DNA of 64,000 nucleotides from Candidatus Peregrinibacteria bacterium (GTDB lineage: Bacteria; Patescibacteriota; Gracilibacteria; UM-FILTER-43-11): positions 62,001 through 126,000 of the forward strand of contig CP064978.1 of the NCBI GenBank assembly GCA_016699515.1, in the 5' to 3' direction. The notes below the pieces were generated by a model. That model did no database searches. It saw only the letters and a program-made list of their open reading frames with translations, and was not told the origin of the DNA. Both the position numbers and the translations under genes were made by a program. Shown here one piece after another: positions 46,128 through 55,959 of this stretch. The number at the start of each line of letters is the position of its first letter. The stretch's first letter is position 1.

Positions 46128-46739
46128 ATGAAAAGAATCATTTCAACAGAGGAGGCTATGGATTATGCCGGCGGGACCATTAGGCGTACTGCCGTACCTG
46201 CTGATCATGATCATTTTGGTCGTGTTACCACGCCCCTTATCAATGGGAGTCGAATGCCTTTAGTTAGAATAGAAACAGGTGATATTCTTCTTTTCCGTCC
46301 TCAAGTTACTGGACTTGTTGTTCATAATCGAGATGGTGTTAAAACAGTGCTATTTACCATGAGTCCTAAGGCTTTTGAAGATGAGAATTGGACACTCCCT
46401 GGTGGTGGAGTCGATCCGGGCGAGTCGCTCGAAGATGCATTTCGCCGTGAATTGGCGGATGAAGAATTGCGAGTTGATCGAGCATATTTTGAAAATCTTC
46501 GCTATGTGGGCGACTTTAAGCAACCTGGAAACTCAAAGGGTGACTTTTATGGTAAACGTCACTTGCATGTTTGTGCTGATTATGTGGGTCATCCAGATGA
46601 TTTGAACCCTGATCCTACTGAAATTATTAATACTACTTGGGCTTCCCCGGATGACTTGGGATCGATTTTGATTACCTTTAGAAATCTGGAGCGAGCTGAG
46701 TTTACTCGCAAGCTAATTGCTCATTGTCTTGCAGACTAA
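46128..46739 (+). CDS. Nudix hydrolase
   Basis: A 203-residue protein with the Nudix box GGVDPGESLEDAFRRELADE: the G-x5-E-x7-RE core is intact. The following EExG reads DEEL, so one Glu is Asp and the Gly is lost. It hydrolyses a nucleoside diphosphate linked to another group; the substrate cannot be read. The N-terminal 65 residues are extra relative to minimal Nudix enzymes. Confidence 0.82.
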   Translation: MKRIISTEEAMDYAGGTIRRTAVPADHDHFGRVTTPLINGSRMPLVRIETGDILLFRPQVTGLVVHNRDGVKTVLFTMSPKAFEDENWTLPGGGVDPGESLEDAFRRELADEELRVDRAYFENLRYVGDFKQPGNSKGDFYGKRHLHVCADYVGHPDDLNPDPTEIINTTWASPDDLGSILITFRNLERAEFTRKLIAHCLAD

Positions 46740-46777
46740 GCGCAGGTATCCTATCCATGCTTTTTAATTCTAGCTTT

Positions 46778-47674
46778 ATGACCCAGTGGCTCTTTTTTGC
46801 GTTGATGGCTCCATTTTTGTGGGGGAGCATGAATGTTATGGACAGCATTTTGCGCAAAAAATTCATTAAAGACGATGTGGCGATCACGTGGGTGATGGCT
46901 ATTACCAAGCTGCCGTTTGTGTTTTTGTTTTTTGCGCTGGGTGGGTTTGATTTTCCCGATTGGTATTCGGTTGGAATGATTTTAGTTGCCGGTGCAATGT
47001 GGACCTTTCCTGTTTTTTTGTATTTTCGGGCCATGGAATTTGAAGAGCCGAGTCGCATTTCGCTTATTTTGCAGCTGTCGCCCCTGTTCACACTTACCGT
47101 TGCGTTTTTTGGCATCGGTGAACGATTGAATCCCGATCAAACCCTGGGATATGTGCTTATTTTATGCGGTGGGCTTTTGGCTGCCCTGAAAAAAACCAAA
47201 AAACGCTGGCATTTTAGCCCCGCCTTTTTTTACATCGTTTTTGCTGCGTTTATGTGGGCTTCGAGCGATGTGATGTTTAAACATTTTGAGTTAAATTTTC
47301 AAACATTCTTGTCGGCGTTTGCGATGTATTTTTTGGGGAGCTTTTTGATTTCAATGATTCTTTTTTCTCATCCCAAAAATTTTAAACGTATTTATCATCA
47401 GGTGAGCACTCTTCCAAAATCCGGCTATATTTTGGTGGCGATCGATCAGCTGTTTAGCTTAGGCGCTTCGTTTTCTTTTGCTTACGCACTCACGCTTGGC
47501 AAAGCATCGCTTACCGACGCGGTTACGCTTACCCAGCCCCTTTTTGTGTTGGGCTTCGGTATTTTAATTGCACGATTTTTTCCTCATTACCATCAAGAAA
47601 ATCTTTCTAAAACCAACTTACTGCCCAAGGTGATCGCTTTTGCCATTATTGCAATTGGGCTTTGGATGTTATAG
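46778..47674 (+). CDS. DMT (EamA-type) transporter, paralogue 1
   Basis: About 298 residues with ten membrane helices in two EamA halves. The start MTQWLFFALMAPFLWGSMNV is chosen by comparison with the next gene. YFRAMEFEEPSRISLILQLS and AYALTLGKASLTDAVTLTQP carry the conserved EamA helix ends. It lies 39 bases after the Nudix gene. The substrate is unknown. Confidence 0.83.
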   Translation: MTQWLFFALMAPFLWGSMNVMDSILRKKFIKDDVAITWVMAITKLPFVFLFFALGGFDFPDWYSVGMILVAGAMWTFPVFLYFRAMEFEEPSRISLILQLSPLFTLTVAFFGIGERLNPDQTLGYVLILCGGLLAALKKTKKRWHFSPAFFYIVFAAFMWASSDVMFKHFELNFQTFLSAFAMYFLGSFLISMILFSHPKNFKRIYHQVSTLPKSGYILVAIDQLFSLGASFSFAYALTLGKASLTDAVTLTQPLFVLGFGILIARFFPHYHQENLSKTNLLPKVIAFAIIAIGLWML

Positions 47675-47681
47675 TACATTC

Positions 47682-48586
47682 ATGAACACTACTTGGCTCT
47701 TTTTGCATTGCTCGGCCCTTTTTTATGGGGATTTACCAACGTAATCGACACGGTCATTCGCCGACAGTTTATTTTGAATGATGTTGCGCTGGTTTGGCTC
47801 GTTTCTGTGGCGCGCTTGTTTTTAATCGGCGCTTTTTTATTGATGTCGGGCTTTGATTATCCCGGCTTGGCCGCTTTTTTGTTGATGCTGCTTTCCGGTG
47901 CTATTTGGTTACTTCCTTTAATTTTGTATTTTAAATCCCTTGAATTTGAGGAGCCGACTCGTGTTGCGCTGATGTCTCAAATGACGCCTTTATTTACCTT
48001 GATGATTGCGTTTCTTTTTTTGAAAGAAACCTTGAACGCTACTCAGCTGATCGCCTTTATTTTTTTGATGACTGCCAGTGCGTTGGCTTCGCTTAAGCGC
48101 TTACAAAAACAATGGCATTTTAGCAAAGCCATCCCCATGATTTTGATCGCCACTTTTATGTGGGCAGTTTCGGACGTGCTGTTTAAACACATTGTTTTTC
48201 ATTTCACCTCTTTTTATTCGGCGATGGCCGTTTTTTTGTTGGGAGGATTTTTGGCTGTAAATGCTTTGTTATTCATTCGGTCCACACGACGTTTGGTTTT
48301 TAAGAGCCTTGCGAACCTTTCGCTTTATGTTTGGGTGCTGATTTTTTTAACTATGTTAGCGGGAGCACTGGGCAGCGTTGCTTTTGGTTATGCCCTTACT
48401 TTGGGCAAAGCCTCACTCACCGCCGTTTTGTTGGGTATTCAGCCATTGGTGGCTTTTAGTTTAGGATTTTTGCTCAAACCATTTGTCAAAGAAATTCAGC
48501 TTGAACATGCCGATCGATTTGCCCTTTTGCTCAAAGGCCTTTCTTTTATTCTGGTTATGTTGGGGCTTTATCTTATCAATCGATAA
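47682..48586 (+). CDS. DMT (EamA-type) transporter, paralogue 2, frameshift at start
   Basis: About 301 residues and a tandem duplicate of the preceding gene (FGYALTLGKASLTAVLLGIQP against its AYALTLGKASLTDAVTL). ATG 47682 reads MNTTWLF, and the frame is then lost in T5 47700-47704. One added T gives MNTTWLFFALLGPFLWGFTN, matching the paralogue. It is separated from it by 7 bases. The two may form a heterodimer or differ in substrate. Confidence 0.82.
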
Positions 48587-48676
48587 CTTTGCCCGCTTTG
48601 GCTTTCCTCGTCGTTCGTATGCTTTTTGCTGAATGGGTCTACTTTTCTTTCGAGCTCAAATCAGTATAATGCATTC

Positions 48677-49288
48677 ATGAAAACCAAAACCATACTCGCT
48701 TTGTATTGTGCGCCCAATAAAGATAGTAATTCTGCTACTTTGTTGGATTATTTTTGTGAAGGAGCGGCTTCTAAGGGTGTTCAAATTAGTAAGCTCTATT
48801 TGTACGATCTTCATTTGCCCTATTTCGATTATAATAATCGTTTGGCTGAACCCGCCGATGCACGCGAAAACGTTGATTTAAGAAAAATTGAAGCCTTGAT
48901 GATGTCGAGTCAGGCATTGGTGATCGCCTCTCCGGTTTGGGATTTTTCTGTTCCGGCTATTTTAAAGAATTTTATGGACCGCATCAGTTATTTTGCGCGC
49001 GTTTACAAACACCAAGATTCGATGCGTAAGCAGCCCAATTTAGACCACTTGGATTGCTTTTATATTTTTACCACCGGTGCTCCCTGGTATGGGTGGCTTT
49101 TTGATTCACTGGCTTATTTTCACACCAAACTGACTTTTTGGTATTTTGGCTCAAAAAATCGCGGGCTGCTTCGCGCTCATGGTTGTGGCAATGGGTCAAC
49201 CAATGTCGTGAAAGGACGACCCGCGCTTTTGGCGAAGGCGCGAAAGAAGGGTGAGCGATTTGCTTCCAAATATCTTATCCAGGAGTAA
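48677..49288 (+). CDS. Flavodoxin-fold NAD(P)H oxidoreductase
   Basis: About 203 residues starting at ATG 48677 (the frame extends 17 codons upstream). TILALYCAPNKDSNSATLLD is the flavin phosphate loop, VIASPVWDFSVPAILKNFMDR is the characteristic quinone-reductase/NADPH-dependent FMN reductase motif, and YIFTTGAPWYGW follows. It likely reduces quinones, azo compounds or a related acceptor with FMN. Confidence 0.8.
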   Translation: MKTKTILALYCAPNKDSNSATLLDYFCEGAASKGVQISKLYLYDLHLPYFDYNNRLAEPADARENVDLRKIEALMMSSQALVIASPVWDFSVPAILKNFMDRISYFARVYKHQDSMRKQPNLDHLDCFYIFTTGAPWYGWLFDSLAYFHTKLTFWYFGSKNRGLLRAHGCGNGSTNVVKGRPALLAKARKKGERFASKYLIQE

Positions 49289-49352
49289 GGAATAAGGATT
49301 GAGGAATAAGTTCAACCAGCTTACTCCTTGTTTCTTACTTCTTAATCCTTAA
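49289..49352. repeat. Inverted repeat of AAGGAATAAGGATT words
   Basis: GGAATAAGGATTGAGGAATAAG faces CTTACTCCTTGTTTCTTACTTCTTAATCC. It can fold as a hairpin between the oxidoreductase and tal genes. Confidence 0.45.
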
Positions 49353-49356
49353 AAAT

Positions 49357-50004
49357 ATGAAACTCTTTTTAGACACTGCCAATATCGACGATATTAAAAA
49401 ATACGCCGCCTGGGGGCTGGTTGATGGAGTGACTACAAATCCCAGCTTGATTGCGAAAGAGGGCGTGTCGCTCGAAAAGCGCATCAAAGAAATTGCTGCC
49501 GTTATTTCGGGGCCCGTGAGCTCGGAAGTGACCAGCGAAACCGCCAAAGAAATGGTCGCGGAAGGAAAAGAATATGCCAAATGGGCCAAAAATATTTATG
49601 TAAAATGCCCGATGACCCCTGCCGGGCTCGAGGCAACTCGCGCTTTAACCGACGAAGGCATTCGGGTGAACGTCACTTTAGTATTTTCCGCAGCTCAAGC
49701 GCTTTTGGCCGCTAAAGCAGGGGCGGCATTTGTGAGTCCGTTTATTGGCCGCGTCGACGATATGGGGCAAAGTGGAATGCAGTTGATTGAAGAAATTGTG
49801 CAGGTTTACACCAACTACATGTTCGAAACCGAAGTGCTCGTGGCTAGTGTGCGTTCACCCCGCCAAGTGACCGATACCGCCCTTTTGGAGGCCGATATTT
49901 GTACCATGCCCGCTGCGATTTACGATAAGCTCGTTAAACATCCGCTGACCGATGCGGGATTGGAACAGTTTAAAACCGATTGGCAGAAGATGAAAAATAA
50001 GTAG
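49357..50004 (+). CDS. tal: Transaldolase (TalC/FSA-like)
   Basis: Transfers a dihydroxyacetone unit between pentose-phosphate pathway sugars. The 215-residue short type has MKLFLDTANIDDIKKYA, GVTTNPSLIAKEG, the Schiff-base Lys in IYVKCPMTPAGL, and SPFIGRVDDMGQSG. The length fits the TalC/FSA subgroup; specificity as transaldolase rather than fructose-6-phosphate aldolase is inferred from transketolase, gnd, zwf and pgl nearby. Confidence 0.92.
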   Translation: MKLFLDTANIDDIKKYAAWGLVDGVTTNPSLIAKEGVSLEKRIKEIAAVISGPVSSEVTSETAKEMVAEGKEYAKWAKNIYVKCPMTPAGLEATRALTDEGIRVNVTLVFSAAQALLAAKAGAAFVSPFIGRVDDMGQSGMQLIEEIVQVYTNYMFETEVLVASVRSPRQVTDTALLEADICTMPAAIYDKLVKHPLTDAGLEQFKTDWQKMKNK

Positions 50005-50029
50005 ACTTATACTTTTTGTGTGTTATAAT
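50002..50029 (+). promoter_or_regulatory. Promoter of 50060
   Basis: TAGACT, 16 bases, TATAAT with an upstream TG (TGTTATAAT), 31 bases before the start codon. Confidence 0.6.
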
Positions 50030-50059
50030 CGGGACTTAGAATTTTTAAGTTGCCCTTTT

Positions 50060-50389
50060 ATGAGTGAAAGTCGGTTTGCTTTTGATCGGGTCTGTGCAGC
50101 CGTTAAAGATGCACGTGTTATGAACCCCACACATGTTCATAATGTTCTGCAAATGTTTCGTGAACAAATTGATCAGGCTAACGACGCTGCCAGCTTGCAT
50201 GCGCTTCTTTTAACTTGTTTAACTTTGCCGGATGGCGATCGCCCAAAGAATCCAGGAGACTTTTTGCCTTTTTCCACCCGTAATTTTACTGTTCCAGAAT
50301 TATTGGATGCTCCAGCACCTCCGCCGGCTCGCGAGCGGCTACGCGCTGCTTTGGATCAACATTTCTTTGGCCCCGGTAGAAAAGACTAA
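50060..50389 (+). CDS. Small hypothetical protein
   Basis: A 109-residue soluble protein, start ATG 50060 (MSESRFAFDRVCAAVKDAR). Helical N-terminal two thirds, then a Pro/Ala-rich linker (APAPPPARERL) and a short helix. No family is recognised. A consensus-like promoter immediately upstream supports it. It is convergent with the sensor kinase at 50440. Confidence 0.62.
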   Translation: MSESRFAFDRVCAAVKDARVMNPTHVHNVLQMFREQIDQANDAASLHALLLTCLTLPDGDRPKNPGDFLPFSTRNFTVPELLDAPAPPPARERLRAALDQHFFGPGRKD

Positions 50390-50439
50390 ATATTTTTATC
50401 TTCGACACACGGACCGGGCTAAAATTATGGAGGCTTTAG

Positions 50440-51131
50440 CTACTCTTTTTGTACCGACGGAAACCAAATAACAAAGCGGGCGCCTCTATTCATTCCCCCA
50501 TGACCTTTGCAGTGTATCGTTCCAGGTTTTAGTAATACTGGTAAGTTGGCTAACCCTAGACCGCTGTGATATTTGGCGTTCCCGGTGGTAAAACCTTCGT
50601 TGAATATTTTTCTTCATTGGCTGCATCCACCCCCGACCCATTGTCACTAATACTCAATTCCAATCCTGTTTCCTGAGCATTTATTTCAATCGACAAACTT
50701 TCTGCTTTTCCGTGTGTTTGGGCATTTTTTACCATGTTTATTACCGCTACCACCAATTGATCGATCGGCACTTGATATTGATTTGATGTCCTATTTATTT
50801 GATAAACCAGCAATACTCTTTTTTCTGGTTTATTTACTTTTTTTTCAATGTGTCTTAGTGCTTTGCTGATATCTGTTTGTCTGCATGGCTTCACGCTACT
50901 TTCGTTGAGCGCTACTCGGGTGCATGCTCTTGCCAATGCCAAATTGCAGACAATGGCTTGCATGGATTCCATTGGAATAGATTCGCCCTCATTTGAATCA
51001 ATTGAAAATAATGTTCCAATAATCGTTTGGATTAAATTATTAGTATCGTGTCGTAATTTTAATACGCGGGGGTCTTGTTTCGCACCAAGGGTCTCGATCA
51101 AGGTTTGTAGGTCTTTGACCCGTTGGTCCAT
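50440..51131 (-). CDS. Soluble sensor histidine kinase, frameshift
   Basis: About 230 residues. A phospho-acceptor-like helix (LRHDTNNLIQTIIGTLFSID, with His as the likely site) is followed by a HATPase domain: N box VVAVINMVKNAQTHG, then SDNGSGVD. The frame is lost in T5 50607-50611. One added base restores EEKIFNEGFTTGNAKYHSGL and GLANL, the F and G2 boxes, with a stop at 50440. It has no membrane or sensor domain and no response regulator nearby, so it may act in a phosphorelay or be orphan. Confidence 0.8.
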
Positions 51132-51383
51132 TTTAGCTCCCCATTGCCTTAACCTTGCTTCATTTATGGTTTTTCGGGCCTGTTGCCATGCATAATTTGT
51201 GCGTTTAAGTTTCCTATTCTACTTTTTTAATCCCATTAGCCTATTTATTTAATACTTATTTAATAAATTTTCTTTATTTTATGTTCTAATATACTTTTTT
51301 GCGATATTTTTTTACGAGATTCATCATTACAAAATTTAAAATATCTTGTACTGTGTATCTGACTATTTTATTAATTGTTCTTC
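51132..51383. other. AT-rich gap upstream of tkt
   Basis: 252 bases, very AT-rich, separating the divergent kinase and transketolase genes. TTCTAATATACTTTTTTGCG contains a -10-like TATACT, but no convincing -35. No gene is seen. Confidence 0.35.
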
Positions 51384-53311
51384 ATGTTTTCTTCTTTTCC
51401 ATCGATTGGCCAATCCTTATCTAGCCGGCATATTGATTTTTTGAAAGTGTTTTCGAAAAGTGCGCGGGGCGCCATTGTGCAAATGGTCACCAATGCCAAC
51501 TCGGGCCACCCCGGGGGGTCGTGTTCGGTGATCGATTACCTATCGCTGATTTACGCATTCATTGTTTCTCAAACCGGTGATCCGGTGGTTGTGAGCAATG
51601 GGCATGTGTCGCCGGCGGTTTATGCCAGTTTGGCCGAGATGGGTATCATTCCTCGACAAGCCGTGATCGATACCTTCCGCAAAGCGGGCAGTATTTACGA
51701 AGGACACATTACGCGTCATGTAAAAGGGGTGGAATATGGAACCGGTCCGCTGGGAGTTGGCGTTTCGGTGGCATCTGGTTTTGCTAAAGCGTTTCAACTC
51801 ACGGGGGATCAACATCGTGTATTCGGTTTGGTGGGGGACGGTGAAGCGCAAGAAGGTCAGGTTTACGAAATGATGCACTTTGCCAATAAATACAAACTGA
51901 GCAATTTTACCTTGTTTGTCGATTACAATCAGGTGCAGCTTTCGGATTCTTTAAAAAAAATTATGCCGATGGATTTGAAAAAAATCTTTGAATCGGGCCA
52001 TTGGAATGTTCTGGAGGTCGATGGACATGATTATCAAGCCCTGTGGCAAGCGGTTTCAAAGAGTTACACATCGGATCGTCCAACAGTCCTTCTTGGAAAA
52101 ACCATTATGGGGAAAGGGGTGGAATTTATGGAGGCCGACGGTCGCGCGATAAAAGCAACTTGGCACGGAATTGCCCCTAAGCCTGAACAAACCGAGGCGG
52201 CCATGGCGAATGAACTAAAAATGACCGATGAAGAAAACCAACTTTTGCATGATTTCCGTGCGTCGGTGCAATGGCACCCCGAAGATCCTTTGGCTCACGA
52301 TATTGCACCGCTTACGCCCATGAAAAATGTTCAAACGGGAACGCCTCGCCTTGTGCCCGCTGGTGAAACCAGCGATTGTCGCTCGGCTTATGGAAAGGCG
52401 TTGCTCGATTTAGCCAAGTTGAATGATAACGTGGTGGCTTTGACTGCCGATTTAGCCGGTTCCGTAAAAACCGATGTGATGGGAAAAGAATTTCCCGAAC
52501 GCCATATCGACGTTGGCATTGCCGAGCAACACATGGTCAGTTGTGCCGGGGGAATGAGCTTTAAAGGTCTGATCCCTTTTTGTTCCACTTTCGGGGCGTT
52601 TATGAGTAGCCGGGCGAAAGATCAGGCGCGCGTGAACGATATTAACCGAGCGAACGTAAAAATGGTGGCCACCCACTGCGGCCTTTCGGTAGGAGAAGAT
52701 GGCCCCACACATCAAGCGATCGACGATATGGGGTCTTTTCTTGGCTTACTGAACACTCACGTTTTGGAGCCGGCCGATGCCAATCAAACCGATCACATCA
52801 TTCGTTATGTGGCCAGCCACTATGGGAATTTTTATGTACGAATGGGGCGCCATAAATATTCGGTTTTAACCAAAGAAGACGGCTCAGTTTTTTATGACGA
52901 AAACTATCGCTATGAATACGGAAAGGCCGACCATGTTCGTCGTGGTGACCAGGTTACCGTGGTGGCGTTTGGGTCTACCAGTATGGTTGCGATGAAAGCG
53001 ATTGAGGCTTTGAAAGACAAAGTGAGCGTCGACTTTTGGTGATGAATAGTTTTAAACAAATCGATCGCGAGGCACTTTCTGCATCCCTTCAAAAAACCGG
53101 TCGCTTGGTAACGGTCGAAGATCATAACCCCCACAATGGTTGGGCCAGTCAAATCGATCGCGCTTTGGTTGAACTTGGTTTACAGCCTCGTGTTAAGCAT
53201 CTTGCGGTTACCTACTACCAACTTTCGGGAACGTGGGAAGAACTTTATGAATCGGCGGGGATTGCATTCAAAGATGTGGAGAAGGCGTGCGTGGAATTGG
53301 CATCGATGTAA
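51384..53311 (+). CDS. tkt: Transketolase, one frameshift
   Basis: A thiamine-diphosphate enzyme of the pentose phosphate pathway. About 642 residues once joined. Motifs: ANSGHPGGSCSVID, the ThDP motif GDGEAQEGQVYEMMH with a downstream N, IAEQHMVSCAGGMSF, and the C-terminal VTVEDHNPHNGWASQI. The frame is lost at TTTT 53034-53037; one added T gives VSVDFLVMNSFKQIDREALS. ATG 51384 is preferred to 51375. It is a single-chain enzyme, not the split form seen in some archaea and CPR. Confidence 0.93.
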
Positions 53312-53314
53312 TTT

Positions 53315-53342
53315 GAAGGCGCGGATAATTATCCGCGCCTTC
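53315..53342. terminator. Terminator hairpin after tkt
   Basis: GAAGGCGCGGATAA/TTATCCGCGCCTTC, a perfect 14-base palindrome, 4 bases after the tkt stop, then TCTCG. It is related in sequence to 35586 and 43603. Confidence 0.88.
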
Positions 53343-53367
53343 TCTCGATTAATAAAAACAAATCAAT

Positions 53368-54027
53368 ATGAACAACCATGTTACCGACCTCTCCGAATTT
53401 CACATCGATGAAAACCACTTTCGAGTGGCAATCTTTGGTTCCGCACGCATTCAGCCGGATGATGAACGTTATCAGTTGATCTATTCCTTATCACAACTCA
53501 TTGCGAATGAAGGTATGGATATTGTAACCGGTGGCGGGCCGGGAATTATGGAAGCGGCGAATAAGGGGCACCAAGAAGGTCGGAATGGCAATGATCATTT
53601 GCATTCATTTGGTTTAACCATTCGGCTACCGAAAGAACAAATGAACAATGTTCATTTGGATGTTAAAAAGGATTTTGATCATTTTTCGGGTCGGCTTGAT
53701 ACATTTATGCAACTTTCTAATGTGGTGGTGGTGGCACCGGGTGGAGTAGGAACCATGCTTGAATTTTTTTATACTTGGCAATTGGTCCAGGTAAAGCACA
53801 TTTGTAACACACCGATCATTTTACTGGGGAACATGTGGCCTGAGCTGATTGAATGGATCGAAAAATGGCCTGTGAAAAATCAATTCATTTCCCCCGATGA
53901 TTTAAACCCGCTCTTTTTAGCAAACGATTGTGAGGAAGCAATCAAAGTGATTCGTATGGCTCACGAAGAATTTAAAAAAGGTGGTGCTGATTTTTGTTTG
54001 AATTACAAAAAATATCGTCTTCAATAA
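53368..54027 (+). CDS. LOG-family nucleotide phosphoribohydrolase
   Basis: A 219-residue TIGR00730/LOG-type protein: VAIFGSARIQPDDE, GGGPGIMEAANKGHQEG and the signature PGGVGTMLEFFYTW (PGGxGTxxE). Family members cleave the N-glycosidic bond of nucleoside 5'-monophosphates (cytokinin activation in plants, nucleotide turnover in bacteria). It follows tkt after its terminator, so it is probably separately transcribed. Confidence 0.85.
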   Translation: MNNHVTDLSEFHIDENHFRVAIFGSARIQPDDERYQLIYSLSQLIANEGMDIVTGGGPGIMEAANKGHQEGRNGNDHLHSFGLTIRLPKEQMNNVHLDVKKDFDHFSGRLDTFMQLSNVVVVAPGGVGTMLEFFYTWQLVQVKHICNTPIILLGNMWPELIEWIEKWPVKNQFISPDDLNPLFLANDCEEAIKVIRMAHEEFKKGGADFCLNYKKYRLQ

Positions 54028-54071
54028 AAGTGATCTACATCACACTTGTTACTCGTGTTTGTTAGTTCCTT

Positions 54072-54080
54072 TGTTATAAT
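54072..54080 (+). promoter_or_regulatory. Extended -10 promoter of ccdA
   Basis: TGTTATAAT, 24 bases before ATG 54104. A -35 box is not clear, as is usual for extended -10 promoters. Confidence 0.55.
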
Positions 54081-54103
54081 GAAGTTAATTTGACCACTTC
54101 ACT

Positions 54104-54817
54104 ATGACATCCGACACTACTATTTTTCTGGCTTTTCTTGCTGGAATTGTTTCCTTTTTATCGCCCTGTGTACTCCCCATTGTGCCAGGATTCCTTTCCT
54201 ATTTGGGGGGGTCTTCTTTGGCGCAGTCCGACCAAAATCGTTGGCCAATTTTTTTGAATAGTTTGTTTTTTGTGTTGGGATTTTCCACTATTTTTGCATT
54301 GATTGGAGTGCTTTTGAACACGGTTCTTGGCTCTGTAGCTAACGAAACTCAAGTGTGGCTTTCGCGTATTGGCGGTACGGTGATTATCTTTTTTGGTCTT
54401 TATTTAGCGGGTCTTTTTAAGCCGGCTTTTTTGCAACGCGAACATAAGCTGCAAGTGAAAACTAAATTTAGTTCTCGCTATCTCACTTCGTTTGCGTTTG
54501 GAGCCGCGTTCGCTGCGGGTTGGACCCCGTGTGTAGGAGCGGTTTTGGGCGGTATTTTGGCGCTCGCGGCTACGCAACCGGGTTCGGCGTTTGTGCTTTT
54601 GCTTTCTTATGCCATCGGCCTTGGAATTCCGTTTTTGGTTGCAGGGCTTTTTGCCGCGCGCGCCGCCGGCTTCATTCATCGTTATGGTCGCGTGCTTTCC
54701 TACGTTAATGTGTTGTTTGGTTTTGTTTTGATTATTCTTGGCGTGCTTATTTTTACTAACAACCTTTCCTTGATTGCTAATTTTGGATTGGTGAATGATT
54801 TAATCCTTAAAAAATGA
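54104..54817 (+). CDS. ccdA: CcdA-type thiol-disulfide transmembrane protein
   Basis: A 237-residue protein with six membrane helices that carries reducing power across the membrane. The paired redox Cys are in the canonical contexts Cys22 (LSPCVLPIVPGFLSYLGG) and Cys143 (GWTPCVGAVLGGILAL). It overlaps its thioredoxin-like partner by 4 bases (ATGA), so the pair is translationally coupled. In a genome coding for many Cys-rich secreted proteins this pair could maintain outside thiols. Confidence 0.9.
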   Translation: MTSDTTIFLAFLAGIVSFLSPCVLPIVPGFLSYLGGSSLAQSDQNRWPIFLNSLFFVLGFSTIFALIGVLLNTVLGSVANETQVWLSRIGGTVIIFFGLYLAGLFKPAFLQREHKLQVKTKFSSRYLTSFAFGAAFAAGWTPCVGAVLGGILALAATQPGSAFVLLLSYAIGLGIPFLVAGLFAARAAGFIHRYGRVLSYVNVLFGFVLIILGVLIFTNNLSLIANFGLVNDLILKK

Positions 54818-55959
54818 AAAAGAATATTTTACTCATCGTCGTTGTGCTTTTGATTCTCAGTTCCATTTATTACTTGGAAGGCGTTAAGCCGGGACGTTAT
54901 CAAACCTCTGATGATTCCGTGGCGGTTGCAAACGAAACCGATCACGTGGCCGATGCGGTTACCCTAGAACAAAAAGCCAAAATGTATTCGTTCGCCCGTG
55001 AAATCACCGATCCTTCGGGATATCTGAATACCAACGGTGAGCCGATTACCCTTAGTCAATTTGTTGGCAATAAAATTGTGCTTTTGGATATTTGGACCTA
55101 TAGCTGTATTAACTGTCAGCGCACGTTGCCTTATATCAATGCGTGGTACGACAAGTATCAAAATTACGGATTGGAAATTATCGGTATTCATAGCCCCGAG
55201 TTTGAATTTGAAAAAGACATCAACAATGTGCGCGAAGCGACCGAACGTTTTGGAGTGCGTCACCCGGTGGTTTTGGATAACGATTTTGGAACCTGGCGCG
55301 CCTATGGCAATCGCTACTGGCCCCGCAAGTATTTGATTGATATTGATGGGTTTGTCACCTACGACCACATTGGCGAAGGCGATTACGATGCGACTGAAAT
55401 GAAAATTCAAGCACTGTTGAAAGAGCGCGCGGCCCGTTTGGGGCTCGACCCCAGTGTGATTCCTGGTGGTGTTGTGGAACCGAGTGATGTGATTACCCGC
55501 AGCGAAGGTAAAATTAGTCCCGAAGTTTATTTTGGGTCCAAACGCAATTTTACCCTCGCGAATGGATCCCCCGGTCAGATTGGTGTGCAAACATTCAGTC
55601 GCCCCGCAACCGTTGAAACCGATGCTCTTTATTTGACGGGTGAGTGGGATATTCAACCTGAATTTGCAAAAAGTACGAGCGCCGGTTCTACCATTTTGTA
55701 TCGTTATCAAGCCAAGGATGTGTATATGGTTTTGAGTGGCCCGCCTGGCGCAGGTTCCGTGGATGTATTGGTAAAAATTGATGGCAAAGTCATTACCCCG
55801 GCTATGGCAGGAGCGGATGTGAATGAAAATGGAATGGTCACCGTTAGCAAAGAGCGGCTTTATAAACTGGTGGCCGATGACAACAATCTAACTCCCCACA
55901 CGTTAGAACTGGAAGCCCAGGATGCTGGATTAAATGCATTCACTTTTACCTTTGGTTAA
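54814..55959 (+). CDS. Membrane-anchored thioredoxin-like protein (DipZ C-terminal type)
   Basis: A 381-residue protein. An N-terminal anchor (residues 3-21), a thioredoxin/redoxin domain (about 70-205) with the redox pair Cys98-Ile-Asn-Cys101 (WTYSCINCQRTLPY), then a C-terminal beta-rich domain (about 235-381) of the kind found at the end of mycobacterial DipZ. There CcdA, thioredoxin and this domain are one protein; here CcdA is a separate, overlapping gene. It acts outside the cytoplasmic membrane and receives electrons from CcdA. Confidence 0.88.
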   Translation: MKKNILLIVVVLLILSSIYYLEGVKPGRYQTSDDSVAVANETDHVADAVTLEQKAKMYSFAREITDPSGYLNTNGEPITLSQFVGNKIVLLDIWTYSCINCQRTLPYINAWYDKYQNYGLEIIGIHSPEFEFEKDINNVREATERFGVRHPVVLDNDFGTWRAYGNRYWPRKYLIDIDGFVTYDHIGEGDYDATEMKIQALLKERAARLGLDPSVIPGGVVEPSDVITRSEGKISPEVYFGSKRNFTLANGSPGQIGVQTFSRPATVETDALYLTGEWDIQPEFAKSTSAGSTILYRYQAKDVYMVLSGPPGAGSVDVLVKIDGKVITPAMAGADVNENGMVTVSKERLYKLVADDNNLTPHTLELEAQDAGLNAFTFTFG

